From: an uncultured Roseburia sp.
GTDB lineage: Bacteria; Bacillota; Clostridia; Lachnospirales; Lachnospiraceae
Length of the DNA stretch: 5,234 bases
NCBI GenBank assembly: GCA_947652855.1
Contig: CANTEO010000095.1
Location: 1 to 5,234, forward strand
Direction: 5' to 3'
Numbering within the stretch: the stretch's first letter is position 1; every line of letters starts with the position of its first letter. The notes beneath the pieces are model-generated. The model did not search any database. It was not told the DNA's origin and was given only the letters and a program-made list of their open reading frames with translations. The translations under genes were made by a program, and so were the position numbers. This document shows positions 1-5,234 of the stretch, in pieces.

Positions 1-221
1 ATCACTTGCTGTAGTTCTTTTGCTTGTTGTTTTGCTTCATTTAACTTAGTCTCATTGCCATTCAGGAATACAAATTTATCAAAGAAAAAAAATTTGTCTT
101 GTTCTTGATTTTGAACATTTTGGCGCTGCGTTCCCTGACGGACGCTGCGGAGCTGTATTCTGCCATTTGGATTTTTATGTTTTTGAGCGAATGCAGAAGT
201 CGTGATACAGAAAAAACGCAT
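1..221 (-). CDS. Doubtful partial reading frame, unknown product, runs off the left edge
   Basis: Read on the minus strand, one frame stays open from a TGA near 262 down to base 1, with its first ATG at 221-219. It would give 73 residues before the window edge. The product would be hydrophilic and rich in Gln, Asn and Lys, with a run of four Phe about halfway along and a Lys/Gln/Glu-rich stretch at the edge (KLNEAKQQAKELQQ) that could form a helix. I recognise no family. Against it: there is no ribosome binding site before the ATG, and that ATG lies only 14 bases from the start codon of the divergent flippase gene, which leaves no room for promoters. The frame is long for such A+T-rich DNA, so it may be the remnant or 5' part of a real gene, but chance is possible. 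Confidence 0.25.
   Translation of the reverse strand, partial: MRFFCITTSAFAQKHKNPNGRIQLRSVRQGTQRQNVQNQEQDKFFFFDKFVFLNGNETKLNEAKQQAKELQQV
158..198 (+). other. Imperfect hairpin upstream of the flippase gene
   Basis: TTCTGC at 158-163 pairs with GCAGAA at 193-198. After one bulged C at 164, ATTTG at 165-169 pairs with CGAAT at 188-192 (one G-T pair). This gives about 11 pairs around an 18-base T-rich loop. There is no T-tract on the 3' side on either strand, so it does not look like a terminator. It would lie in the 5' leader of the flippase mRNA if transcription starts further left. I could not identify a riboswitch or leader peptide in it. It may be incidental. Confidence 0.3.
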
Positions 222-235
222 GAGGAACTGGCTGT

Positions 236-1744
236 ATGAGCAGCATAAAGAAAAATGTCATTTGGGTTATGTTTTTAAGCATTTTCTTAAAAGGGATTGG
301 CTTTTTAAACCGGATCGTAATCGCCGCTTATTTTGGGGCGACAGTCAATACCGACGCTTATTATGTGGCGACGGGCCTGATTGACGGCATTTTGAGCATT
401 GTCTTAGCCAGCGCGTCCGTCTGCCTGATTCAGATTTACATCTCTGTTGGCAAAGAGGAAAAGAAAAAAGCCATCTCCTTTTATCTGGAATTGTTTTTGG
501 TGGTTTTATTGTTGGCAATGGCTGCAATGATATTGTTTTCCGATCCAGTGGCTCATGCATTGGCTCCGGACTGGGAATCGGAACAGCGCCAGGTGAGCCA
601 ATATTTAAAGCTCGCGTCGGCTGCTCTGCCTTTTATGGGCGTCGTCATGATTCTTGGCGCAGCCCTTCAGGGGGAAAATTCATTTACGCCGATCAAGCTG
701 ACAGGGACGGTCAGCAGCCTTGTCAGCATCGTTTCCGTGGTTTTGTTGCAGGGGCGGATGGGGATTGACGTGCTGCTTTTTGCCTATGTGCTGTCTTATG
801 TGCTGAATGCGCTTATGATTTTCGCCTGCGCCCGGAAATACATAAAAATATGCCTGGTGTCTTTGAAGAATCAAAAACTGCTGCTTGACCTTCTAAAGCT
901 GATGGCGCCATTGGTGATTGGGAATGCGGCGCATGAGCTGAATCTTTTGATAGATAAGGTTGTGGGGACGAAAATTGCGTCAGGGGCCATCACGTCTTTG
1001 TCCTATGCGACGACGTTATATTTGTTTATAGAGGGAATCTTGATTCAAAGCTATGTCATGGTCCTGTACCCGGATTTTACAATGTGCGTGAAGCAGGATC
1101 GGAAGGATACGCTGATTTCCCATATCAAAGAATCTGTCACTGTCCTGATTTCTCTGCTGGCCCCCATTACCGTCATATCCATTTTTCATGCGAGGGATAT
1201 TGTGGGGCTGTTGTTCGCGCGTGGGGCGTTTGGGGAGGATGCCCTTGAGATGACGTCGGCTGCGCTTGTTGGGTATTGCATAGGCTTTCTTCCGTTGGCG
1301 CTTAGGGACATTCAGATTAAGCTTTGCTATTCCTATAAAAATACGAAGGATCCAATGCTGATTGGAATTGCCGCGGTTCTTCTCAATATTGTTTTGGATT
1401 ATGCCATTGGCTTGAATTTCGGGATCATTGGGCTGACGCTTTCCACTGCAATAGCGAATCTGTTTTCGGTAGCCTGCTTGGCGTTCCCCCTGAAAAAATA
1501 TGGCCTTGGGACATTGCGCTATATGGAGAGGCGAAGCATGGCTTTCCTTGTGTTTGCAAACGCCCTCTGTCTGGCGGCGCTGTTGGCTATGGACCGCCTG
1601 GGCGTTCCTTTTTTGATTTCTATTGCGCTTTCTTTGCTCCTGTACGCAATGCTTTTGTATGCGCTGGATTTTGAAAAAGTCAGGACAAATGGGTGGAGGG
1701 GGCCTAAAAGAACCTCACTTCAATTGGCGGGCAAGAAAAAATAG
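236..1744 (+). CDS. MurJ/MviN-family polysaccharide-precursor flippase, divergent
   Basis: A 502-residue, almost wholly hydrophobic multipass protein of the MurJ/MviN branch of the MOP exporters, which flip undecaprenyl-linked sugars to the outer face of the membrane. Its length is close to E. coli MurJ (511 aa, 14 membrane segments). Family signatures are visible: FGATVNTDAYYVA at 33-45, NLLIDKVVGTKIASG at 236-250 followed by SLSYA, LLFARGAFG at 325-333, a Tyr/Lys/Thr/Pro element near 365-373 (YSYKNTKDP), and a basic cytoplasmic tail. ATG 236 is the first start after an in-frame TGA at 221-223 and follows a GAGGA at 222-226. By eye, the arginines needed for lipid II transport in E. coli MurJ are mostly missing, and the early GAFSQAFVP-like motif is lost. 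The acylation genes follow 91 bases downstream. I therefore infer a surface-polysaccharide substrate rather than peptidoglycan. The family is certain; the substrate is not. Confidence 0.88.
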   Translation: MSSIKKNVIWVMFLSIFLKGIGFLNRIVIAAYFGATVNTDAYYVATGLIDGILSIVLASASVCLIQIYISVGKEEKKKAISFYLELFLVVLLLAMAAMILFSDPVAHALAPDWESEQRQVSQYLKLASAALPFMGVVMILGAALQGENSFTPIKLTGTVSSLVSIVSVVLLQGRMGIDVLLFAYVLSYVLNALMIFACARKYIKICLVSLKNQKLLLDLLKLMAPLVIGNAAHELNLLIDKVVGTKIASGAITSLSYATTLYLFIEGILIQSYVMVLYPDFTMCVKQDRKDTLISHIKESVTVLISLLAPITVISIFHARDIVGLLFARGAFGEDALEMTSAALVGYCIGFLPLALRDIQIKLCYSYKNTKDPMLIGIAAVLLNIVLDYAIGLNFGIIGLTLSTAIANLFSVACLAFPLKKYGLGTLRYMERRSMAFLVFANALCLAALLAMDRLGVPFLISIALSLLLYAMLLYALDFEKVRTNGWRGPKRTSLQLAGKKK

Positions 1745-1746
1745 GA

Positions 1747-1775
1747 TTGAATTTTACCATTGGATAGAGTATACT
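1747..1775 (+). promoter_or_regulatory. Internal sigma-A-type promoter before the acyltransferase gene
   Basis: TTGAAT at 1747-1752 and TATACT at 1770-1775 are separated by exactly 17 bases and match the housekeeping consensus at 4/6 and 5/6 positions. The site begins just after the flippase stop codon. Transcription would start near 1782, about 54 bases before the acyltransferase ATG. It would let the acyltransferase and DHHW genes be expressed apart from the flippase. This is prediction from sequence only. Confidence 0.55.
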
Positions 1776-1783
1776 TTCTATGT

Positions 1784-1806
1784 CTGCGCGGGGGCGGTGC
1801 GCGCAG
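1784..1806 (+). other. GC-rich hairpin in the acyltransferase 5' leader
   Basis: CTGCGCG at 1784-1790 pairs perfectly with CGCGCAG at 1800-1806 around a nine-base G-rich loop. It would sit at or within a couple of bases of the 5' end of an mRNA started at the predicted promoter, a place where hairpins often stabilise transcripts. No T-tract follows, so it is not an intrinsic terminator. It is also the innermost part of the larger nested pairing at 1746-1822 described in the findings. Confidence 0.5.
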
Positions 1807-1835
1807 TCCAATCTGATTCAATTGGGGAGGAAACG

Positions 1836-3251
1836 ATGTATTTCAGTTCAATGACGTTTTTGTGGGTGTTTCTTCCGATCACGCTGTTTTTGTATCTGGC
1901 CGTGGAGCGTTTCGGGAAAAATGCCGCAGGAAATGTGATTTTATTGTTGGCGAGCCTGTTGTTTTATGCCTGGGGGGAGCCGGTCTATATTTTTCTGCTG
2001 CTGTTTTCGGTCGCGCTGAATTATGCGTTTGGCCTTCTTTTGGAAACGGGGAATGTGCGCCGCAGAAGGCTGGCGCTGGCTCTGGGGGTCGCCTTAAACC
2101 TGGGCATCCTGGGCTTTTTTAAGTACTTTAATTTTTTTGCTGTCTATCTAAACAAAATCCTGGGCGGGGACTATATTCCCCTGAGCGAATTGGCGCTGCC
2201 GCTTGGGATTTCTTTTTATACCTTTCAGGCAATGAGCTATGTAATTGACGTCTATCGGAATGAAGTGAAGGCGCAGAAAAACTTTTTTTCGCTGCTTTTG
2301 TATATTTCGCTGTTCCCGCAGCTTGTGGCGGGGCCAATCGTCAAATATAAGGATATTGAGGCGCAGATTGCGGGGCGCACGCCGGACTGGGCGAAACGGG
2401 CGTACGGCGTCAAGCGCTTTATCTATGGCCTTGGGAAGAAGGTTTTGCTGTCAAATGTCCTTGGGAAATACGCGGACATGGCGCTTGGCCTGGAGCCGGA
2501 TCTGCTTAGCACCGGCTTAACCTGGCTTGCGATGGTGATGTATACTTTTCAGATTTACTATGACTTTTCCGGCTATTCCGATATGGCGATCGGCCTTGGG
2601 TCAATGTTTGGCTTTGAATTTAAGGAAAATTTCAATTACCCTTATATTTCATCGTCCATTCGGGAATTTTGGAGGAGGTGGCATATTTCCCTCTCCACCT
2701 GGTTTCGGGAATACGTCTATATCCCGTTGGGCGGCAACCGGAAAGGCAGCGTAAGGACGTATATTAATCTTTTGATTGTGTTCCTTTTGACCGGGTTTTG
2801 GCATGGCGCGAGCGTAACGTTTGTGTTCTGGGGCCTGTTCCATGGCTTTTTCATGGTAGTGGAGCGGCTTGGCCTTGGGAAGCTTTTGGAGAAGAAAGCC
2901 GTAAGGCCCTTTAGCCATCTTTACGCGTGCGTGGCCGTGGTCTGCGGGTGGGTCTTCTTTCGGATGGACGGCATGCGCCGTGGGCTTCGCGTCCTAAAGG
3001 CGATGTTCTTTTATCAAAAGGGGGAGTACGGCCTGTCCTATTGCATGAATGCAGAGGTTGTCGCCGTCCTTGTGCTTAGCGTCCTGCTGTGCGGCCTTTT
3101 GCAGACGCTCCTTCCGAAGCTGAAGCGGCGTTTGTTTGACAGGGAGGAGATTCCGGCGCTTGAGGCGGCCTGCCTGTTTGGCATCCTGGCCCTGTGCGTT
3201 ATCTCCCTTTCCAGCAGCGCGTATAACCCATTTATTTACTTTCGGTTTTAG
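1836..3251 (+). CDS. MBOAT-family membrane O-acyltransferase (AlgI/PatA/DltB type)
   Basis: A 471-residue multipass membrane protein that carries acyl groups, probably acetyl, from the cytoplasm across the membrane for addition to an extracellular glycan. Motifs in order: PLGISFYTFQ at 122-131, PQLVAGPI at 161-168, YYDFSGYSDMAIG at 241-253, EFWRRWHISLSTWFREYVYIPLGG at about 277-300 (His283), and TGFWHGAS at 319-326 with the presumed catalytic His323. The protein ends in NPFIYFRF (464-471), the usual AlgI-type terminus. The frame is open back to 1623 inside the flippase gene, but ATG 1836 is chosen because GGGGAGG lies at 1824-1830 and the protein then starts with the typical M-x-F-x-S-x-x-F-L family N-terminus. 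The next gene begins ten bases after the stop, and its encoded DHHW protein is the usual partner. The donor and the acceptor polymer cannot be read from sequence. DltB is less likely because dltA, dltC and dltD are absent here. Confidence 0.93.
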   Translation: MYFSSMTFLWVFLPITLFLYLAVERFGKNAAGNVILLLASLLFYAWGEPVYIFLLLFSVALNYAFGLLLETGNVRRRRLALALGVALNLGILGFFKYFNFFAVYLNKILGGDYIPLSELALPLGISFYTFQAMSYVIDVYRNEVKAQKNFFSLLLYISLFPQLVAGPIVKYKDIEAQIAGRTPDWAKRAYGVKRFIYGLGKKVLLSNVLGKYADMALGLEPDLLSTGLTWLAMVMYTFQIYYDFSGYSDMAIGLGSMFGFEFKENFNYPYISSSIREFWRRWHISLSTWFREYVYIPLGGNRKGSVRTYINLLIVFLLTGFWHGASVTFVFWGLFHGFFMVVERLGLGKLLEKKAVRPFSHLYACVAVVCGWVFFRMDGMRRGLRVLKAMFFYQKGEYGLSYCMNAEVVAVLVLSVLLCGLLQTLLPKLKRRLFDREEIPALEAACLFGILALCVISLSSSAYNPFIYFRF

Positions 3252-3260
3252 GAGGCGGAT

Positions 3261-4409
3261 ATGAGAAAAGTAAAGCATAAAGTGATTTTTTATCTGTTCT
3301 TTTTCCTGCTTGCGGCGCCTCCTCTTTCCTTTCCGTTTATGAAGAACGTGGTTGATTCCGAAAACCATGAGAAGCGGAAATTTGCGAAGGCCCCAGAGCT
3401 TTCCTTAGAGAAGCTGTGGCAGTTTCCGGGGCAGTTTGAGGCGTATTTCAACGACCGCCTTCCTTATAAGAACCAGCTTGTCATGGTGAACAACATCAAA
3501 AATGCGTATTTGGGCGTTGGGACGACGGCCTTGGATTACCTGACTGGCACCACGACGATCCGCGGGACAGACGGATGGCTGTTTTACAATGCCTGCAGCG
3601 AGGACGAGCAGTCGTTTCATGACTACCTGTGCGATAATTTATACGACGAGGCCAGCCTGGCGCAGATCGCGGAAGGCTATACAAAGCTTCAGCAGATGTT
3701 AAAGGAGGAGTATGGGACAGAGCTTGTCGTGATGTACGCGGCGAATAAGGAGCAGGTCTACCCGGAATTTATGCCCCCTAAGTTCTTGCCAAAGGGCAGC
3801 TACAGCCGGGTGGATCAGCTTGTGGACTATATTCGCGGAGCTACAGACGTGCCGCTTCTTTACACGAAGGACGCGCTCTTAAAAGAGAAAAAAAACCATC
3901 AGGTATTTTTTAAATACGACACGCATTGGAATAACCTGGGGGGATTTGTGGGGCAGCAAGTGTTAAATGAGTATCTGCATGGGGAATATGTCTCATTGGA
4001 TGACGTGCCGTATTCAGTGATTCAGGAGAACCTAAGCGGGGACTTGGCGGATTTATTGTCGATGCGCTACATTTACAACGACGATGTGGAATATAAGATA
4101 GACGGCTATAAGCCAGAAGTCAAAGACGAGCTGATCGAGGGGGAGGACACATACGAATACCGCTCGAACGCAAAGGATAAGCGGACGGTCATGGTGATTC
4201 AGGATTCGTTTGGCTATGCCCTGATGGGGATGTCCAAAGATTTCGCCCGTGTCTGCGTCCTAAAGAACACGTTTATTTTTAAGGAATATCTTGAGAAAGT
4301 AAAGCCCGACATTCTGCTGATTGAGATTGTGCAGCGGAATAAGACGAGGCAGGAGGAAGTCTGCTATCGGCTGATGGATCTGCTGCTTGCGGAGGATGCG
4401 GCAAAATAG
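3261..4409 (+). CDS. AlgJ/AlgX-like (DHHW) SGNH-fold protein, extracellular O-acylation partner
   Basis: 382 residues. A Lys/Arg-rich start and one hydrophobic segment at about 8-27 suggest a membrane anchor with the rest outside the cell. Conserved pieces are ENHEKRKFAKAPEL at 34-47, YFNDRLPYKNQLV at 62-74, DGWLFY at 104-109, KYDTHWNNLGG at 218-228 and IQDSFG at 313-318. By comparison with the AlgX Asp-His-Ser triad, the catalytic residues should be Asp220, His222 and Ser316; all are present, so the protein looks active. In the family it receives acyl groups from the MBOAT partner and puts them on the polysaccharide. AGGAGG at 3250-3255 overlaps the stop of the MBOAT gene and sets ATG 3261, implying coupled translation. 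The gene is intact and closes the cluster, with a terminator about 20 bases on. The glycan acceptor is unknown. Confidence 0.9.
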   Translation: MRKVKHKVIFYLFFFLLAAPPLSFPFMKNVVDSENHEKRKFAKAPELSLEKLWQFPGQFEAYFNDRLPYKNQLVMVNNIKNAYLGVGTTALDYLTGTTTIRGTDGWLFYNACSEDEQSFHDYLCDNLYDEASLAQIAEGYTKLQQMLKEEYGTELVVMYAANKEQVYPEFMPPKFLPKGSYSRVDQLVDYIRGATDVPLLYTKDALLKEKKNHQVFFKYDTHWNNLGGFVGQQVLNEYLHGEYVSLDDVPYSVIQENLSGDLADLLSMRYIYNDDVEYKIDGYKPEVKDELIEGEDTYEYRSNAKDKRTVMVIQDSFGYALMGMSKDFARVCVLKNTFIFKEYLEKVKPDILLIEIVQRNKTRQEEVCYRLMDLLLAEDAAK

Positions 4410-4427
4410 CGCGTTTTATTTAAAATG

Positions 4428-4463
4428 GGGATGCCGGAAATGCGGCGTTCCTGTTTTTTATTT
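4428..4463 (+). terminator. Intrinsic terminator of the polysaccharide gene cluster
   Basis: GGA at 4429-4431 pairs with TCC at 4449-4451. After a bulged T at 4448, TGCCG at 4432-4436 pairs with CGGCG at 4443-4447 (one G-T pair). The loop is GAAATG. Six T residues follow at 4454-4459, then ATTT. It lies 18 bases after the stop of the DHHW gene. The A/T-rich left flank (TTTTATTTAAAAT) gives the minus strand a weaker T-tract, so some activity in that direction is possible. Confidence 0.75.
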
Positions 4464-4464
4464 A

Positions 4465-4501
4465 ATAGGAAATGCCTTGTCGCGCGAAAACGGCTTCCTA
4501 T
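4465..4501 (+). repeat. Inverted repeat between the terminator and the toxin-antitoxin promoter
   Basis: ATAGGAA at 4465-4471 and TTCCTAT at 4495-4501 are a perfect 7-bp inverted repeat. Inside it, GCC at 4474-4476 can pair with GGC at 4492-4494, leaving an interior that contains CGCGCG. A ten-base palindrome, CAAAGCTTTG, follows at 4502-4511. There is no strong T-tract, so a second terminator is not favoured. It may be a boundary element or a repeated extragenic sequence; I cannot tell from one copy. Confidence 0.4.
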
Positions 4502-4532
4502 CAAAGCTTTGTTAGAAAATTTTGGTTTTGTA

Positions 4533-4561
4533 TTGACGCACGTAAAAACGTACGTTATAAT
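4533..4561 (+). promoter_or_regulatory. Toxin-antitoxin promoter with operator palindrome in the spacer
   Basis: TTGACG at 4533-4538 and TATAAT at 4556-4561 are 17 bases apart, a near-perfect housekeeping promoter, with transcription expected near 4568. ACGCACGT at 4536-4543 and ACGTACGT at 4548-4555 form an inverted repeat (7 of 8 positions) around AAAA, filling the spacer and touching the -35. Antitoxins of the Phd/YefM family repress their own operons by binding such palindromes, and a complex bound here would block RNA polymerase. The operator role is inferred from position and symmetry. Confidence 0.75.
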
Positions 4562-4629
4562 TGACAAAAGAATTTCAAGAGAAGAAGACGCTAAATCGCC
4601 AAGCAAAGATGAGAGAAGGAGATTTTATA

Positions 4630-4878
4630 ATGTCAACAATTAATATAACAAATGCAAGAAAGGATCTTTATCATCTGGTGGAAAACGTAAACCGATATAA
4701 TGAGCCTGCTTTGATAGTCAGTAAAAAAGGAAATGCTGTTTTGTTATCAGAAGATGATTGGAATGCAATACAGGAGACATTGTATCTTAATTCAATTGAC
4801 GGCATGGCGGAATCCATTATGAAAGGGGCTAAAGCATCTATTGAGGATTGTGTTCCAGAGGATATGGTGGAATGGTAA
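4630..4878 (+). CDS. yefM: Phd/YefM-family antitoxin
   Basis: An 82-residue protein, nearly the same length as E. coli YefM (83 aa). Residues 1-45 form the DNA-binding Phd/YefM fold: it opens with MSTINITNARKDL, followed by a helix, then the strand pair PALIVSKKGNAVLLSEDDW at 26-44. LYLNSIDGMAESIMKG at 51-66 matches the linker helix before an acidic C-terminal tail, which in this family wraps around and inactivates the toxin. ATG 4630 follows AAGGAG at 4616-4621. The frame opens earlier at a TTG at 4561, but that base is the last of the -10 box and lies before the transcript start, so it cannot be used. The protein should neutralise the downstream toxin and, with it, repress the promoter at 4533-4561. 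The base composition is visibly more A+T-rich than the polysaccharide genes (line 4681-4740 has 21 G/C of 60, against 35 of 60 at 2461-2520), suggesting separate acquisition. Confidence 0.92.
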   Translation: MSTINITNARKDLYHLVENVNRYNEPALIVSKKGNAVLLSEDDWNAIQETLYLNSIDGMAESIMKGAKASIEDCVPEDMVEW

Positions 4879-5166
4879 ATGTTTAGGATTATTTTTGAGA
4901 AGCAAGCGTGTAAAGATTTGGAGAAATTAAAGGCCGCAAACATTTCAGAAAAAGCAAAAGGGCTTGTCGATATGATTAGGGAGAATCCATATCAATATCC
5001 TCCAAGATATGAAAAGTTAGTTGGAAATTTAGATGGACTATATTCAAGAAGGATTACTATTCAGCATCGCCTTGTCTATCAGGTATATCATGATCCCGTG
5101 ACAGTGGATGGCGTTAGATATCAGGGAACAATAAAAATCATTCGTATGTGTACGCATTACGAGTGA
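4879..5166 (+). CDS. yoeB: YoeB/Txe-family toxin, ribosome-dependent mRNA interferase
   Basis: 95 residues of the RelE/YoeB fold. YoeB enters the ribosomal A site and cuts mRNA, stopping translation. The family core is clear: LVGNLDGLYSRRITIQHRLVYQV at about 47-69 and CTHYE at the C-terminus. By alignment with E. coli YoeB (Glu46, Arg65, His83, Tyr84), the active residues are Glu45, Arg64, His93 and Tyr94, all present, so the toxin looks functional. It is about ten residues longer than E. coli YoeB because of an insert around 71-86 (DPVTVDGVRYQGT), a form I associate with Firmicutes homologues. Its ATG follows the antitoxin TAA with no gap, and I see no strong ribosome binding site beyond GGTGG at 4866-4870, so translation probably depends on ribosomes finishing the antitoxin. 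That arrangement keeps toxin below antitoxin. Confidence 0.94.
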   Translation: MFRIIFEKQACKDLEKLKAANISEKAKGLVDMIRENPYQYPPRYEKLVGNLDGLYSRRITIQHRLVYQVYHDPVTVDGVRYQGTIKIIRMCTHYE

Positions 5167-5211
5167 GGTTAGGCGGCAATAGGGAATATAAAGAAAGATG
5201 GACGGATGTAT

Positions 5212-5234
5212 ATGCGAGAAAAGGAGATCGATCT
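5212..5234 (+). CDS. Possible start of a further gene, cut by the right edge
   Basis: After the toxin stop, ATG codons occur at 5198, 5206 and 5212. The last two share one frame and would begin MYMREKEIDL or MREKEIDL before the window ends. The only upstream Shine-Dalgarno-like sequence is a weak GGACGG at 5200-5205. Alternatively, the AAGGAG at 5221-5226 is itself the ribosome binding site of a gene that starts just beyond the edge. Too little is visible to name a product. Confidence 0.2.

Noticed and set aside
123..150. GC-rich patch with CGCTGCG repeated at 124-130 and 143-149
   Set aside because: Only two short direct copies, no array and no T-tract; not enough for a repeat or terminator call.
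202..384. 60-aa plus-strand frame from a GTG
   Set aside because: It overlaps the flippase gene in another frame, has no ribosome binding site, and its product is basic and non-family-like.
1623..1835. Upstream extension of the acyltransferase frame
   Set aside because: It lies mostly inside the flippase gene, lacks family similarity, and ATG 1836 has a strong GGGGAGG and the typical MBOAT N-terminus.
2994..3368. 124-aa minus-strand frame
   Set aside because: It is antisense to two well-supported genes, with a low-complexity Lys/Arg/Gln-rich product typical of a shadow frame.
1836..4409. dlt-type D-alanylation operon
   Set aside because: No dltA, dltC, dltX or dltD is present; the partner carries the DTHW and DSFG motifs of the AlgJ/AlgX family.
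4561..4629. TTG-initiated longer antitoxin
   Set aside because: The TTG begins inside the -10 box, before any transcript from that promoter; ATG 4630 has an AAGGAG and gives the normal YefM length.
4425..4643. 72-aa plus-strand frame across the gap
   Set aside because: It spans the terminator, the inverted repeat and the toxin-antitoxin promoter, and has no ribosome binding site or recognisable product.
4671..4943. 90-aa minus-strand frame
   Set aside because: It is antisense to the antitoxin and toxin genes, whose families are clear.

Overview
The window looks like Gram-positive, Clostridia-type DNA, with Lachnospiraceae as my best guess. The signs are strong AGGAGG-like ribosome binding sites, near-consensus TTGACA/TATAAT promoters, an intermediate-GC gene cluster next to A+T-rich accessory DNA, and a Phd/YefM-YoeB pair of the type common in Firmicutes. 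The taxon is an inference from style, because no rRNA or marker gene is present.

Positions 1-235 are A+T-rich. They hold no convincing gene start, only a doubtful left-truncated minus-strand reading frame and some inverted repeats. Positions 236-4409 carry three same-strand genes. The first encodes a 502-aa MurJ/MviN-family multipass flippase. The second encodes a 471-aa MBOAT O-acyltransferase of the AlgI/PatA type. The third encodes a 382-aa AlgJ/AlgX-like (DHHW) membrane-anchored SGNH-hydrolase-fold protein. The last two are tightly coupled. The gap between the first and second holds a good internal promoter and a GC-rich hairpin. A hairpin with a T-tract at 4428-4463 ends the cluster.

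Together these three genes look like an export-and-acylate module for a cell-surface polysaccharide. The flippase would move a lipid-linked precursor outward, the MBOAT would pass acyl (probably acetyl) groups across the membrane, and the DHHW protein would place them on the glycan outside. The flippase has lost most of the arginines that mark lipid II-flipping MurJ, so a non-peptidoglycan substrate is more likely.

Positions 4533-5166 hold a separate, visibly A+T-richer type II toxin-antitoxin operon: a Phd/YefM antitoxin followed directly (TAA then ATG) by a YoeB/Txe ribosome-dependent mRNA interferase. Its promoter is near-consensus and has an 8-bp inverted repeat in the -35/-10 spacer, a likely autoregulatory operator. 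The last 68 bases may contain the start of another gene. I see no tRNA, rRNA, CRISPR array or complete insertion sequence. None of the gene families is new; the most interesting points are the divergent flippase paired with an acylation module, the DltX-like C-terminus of the MBOAT, and the folded 1746-1822 intergenic segment.
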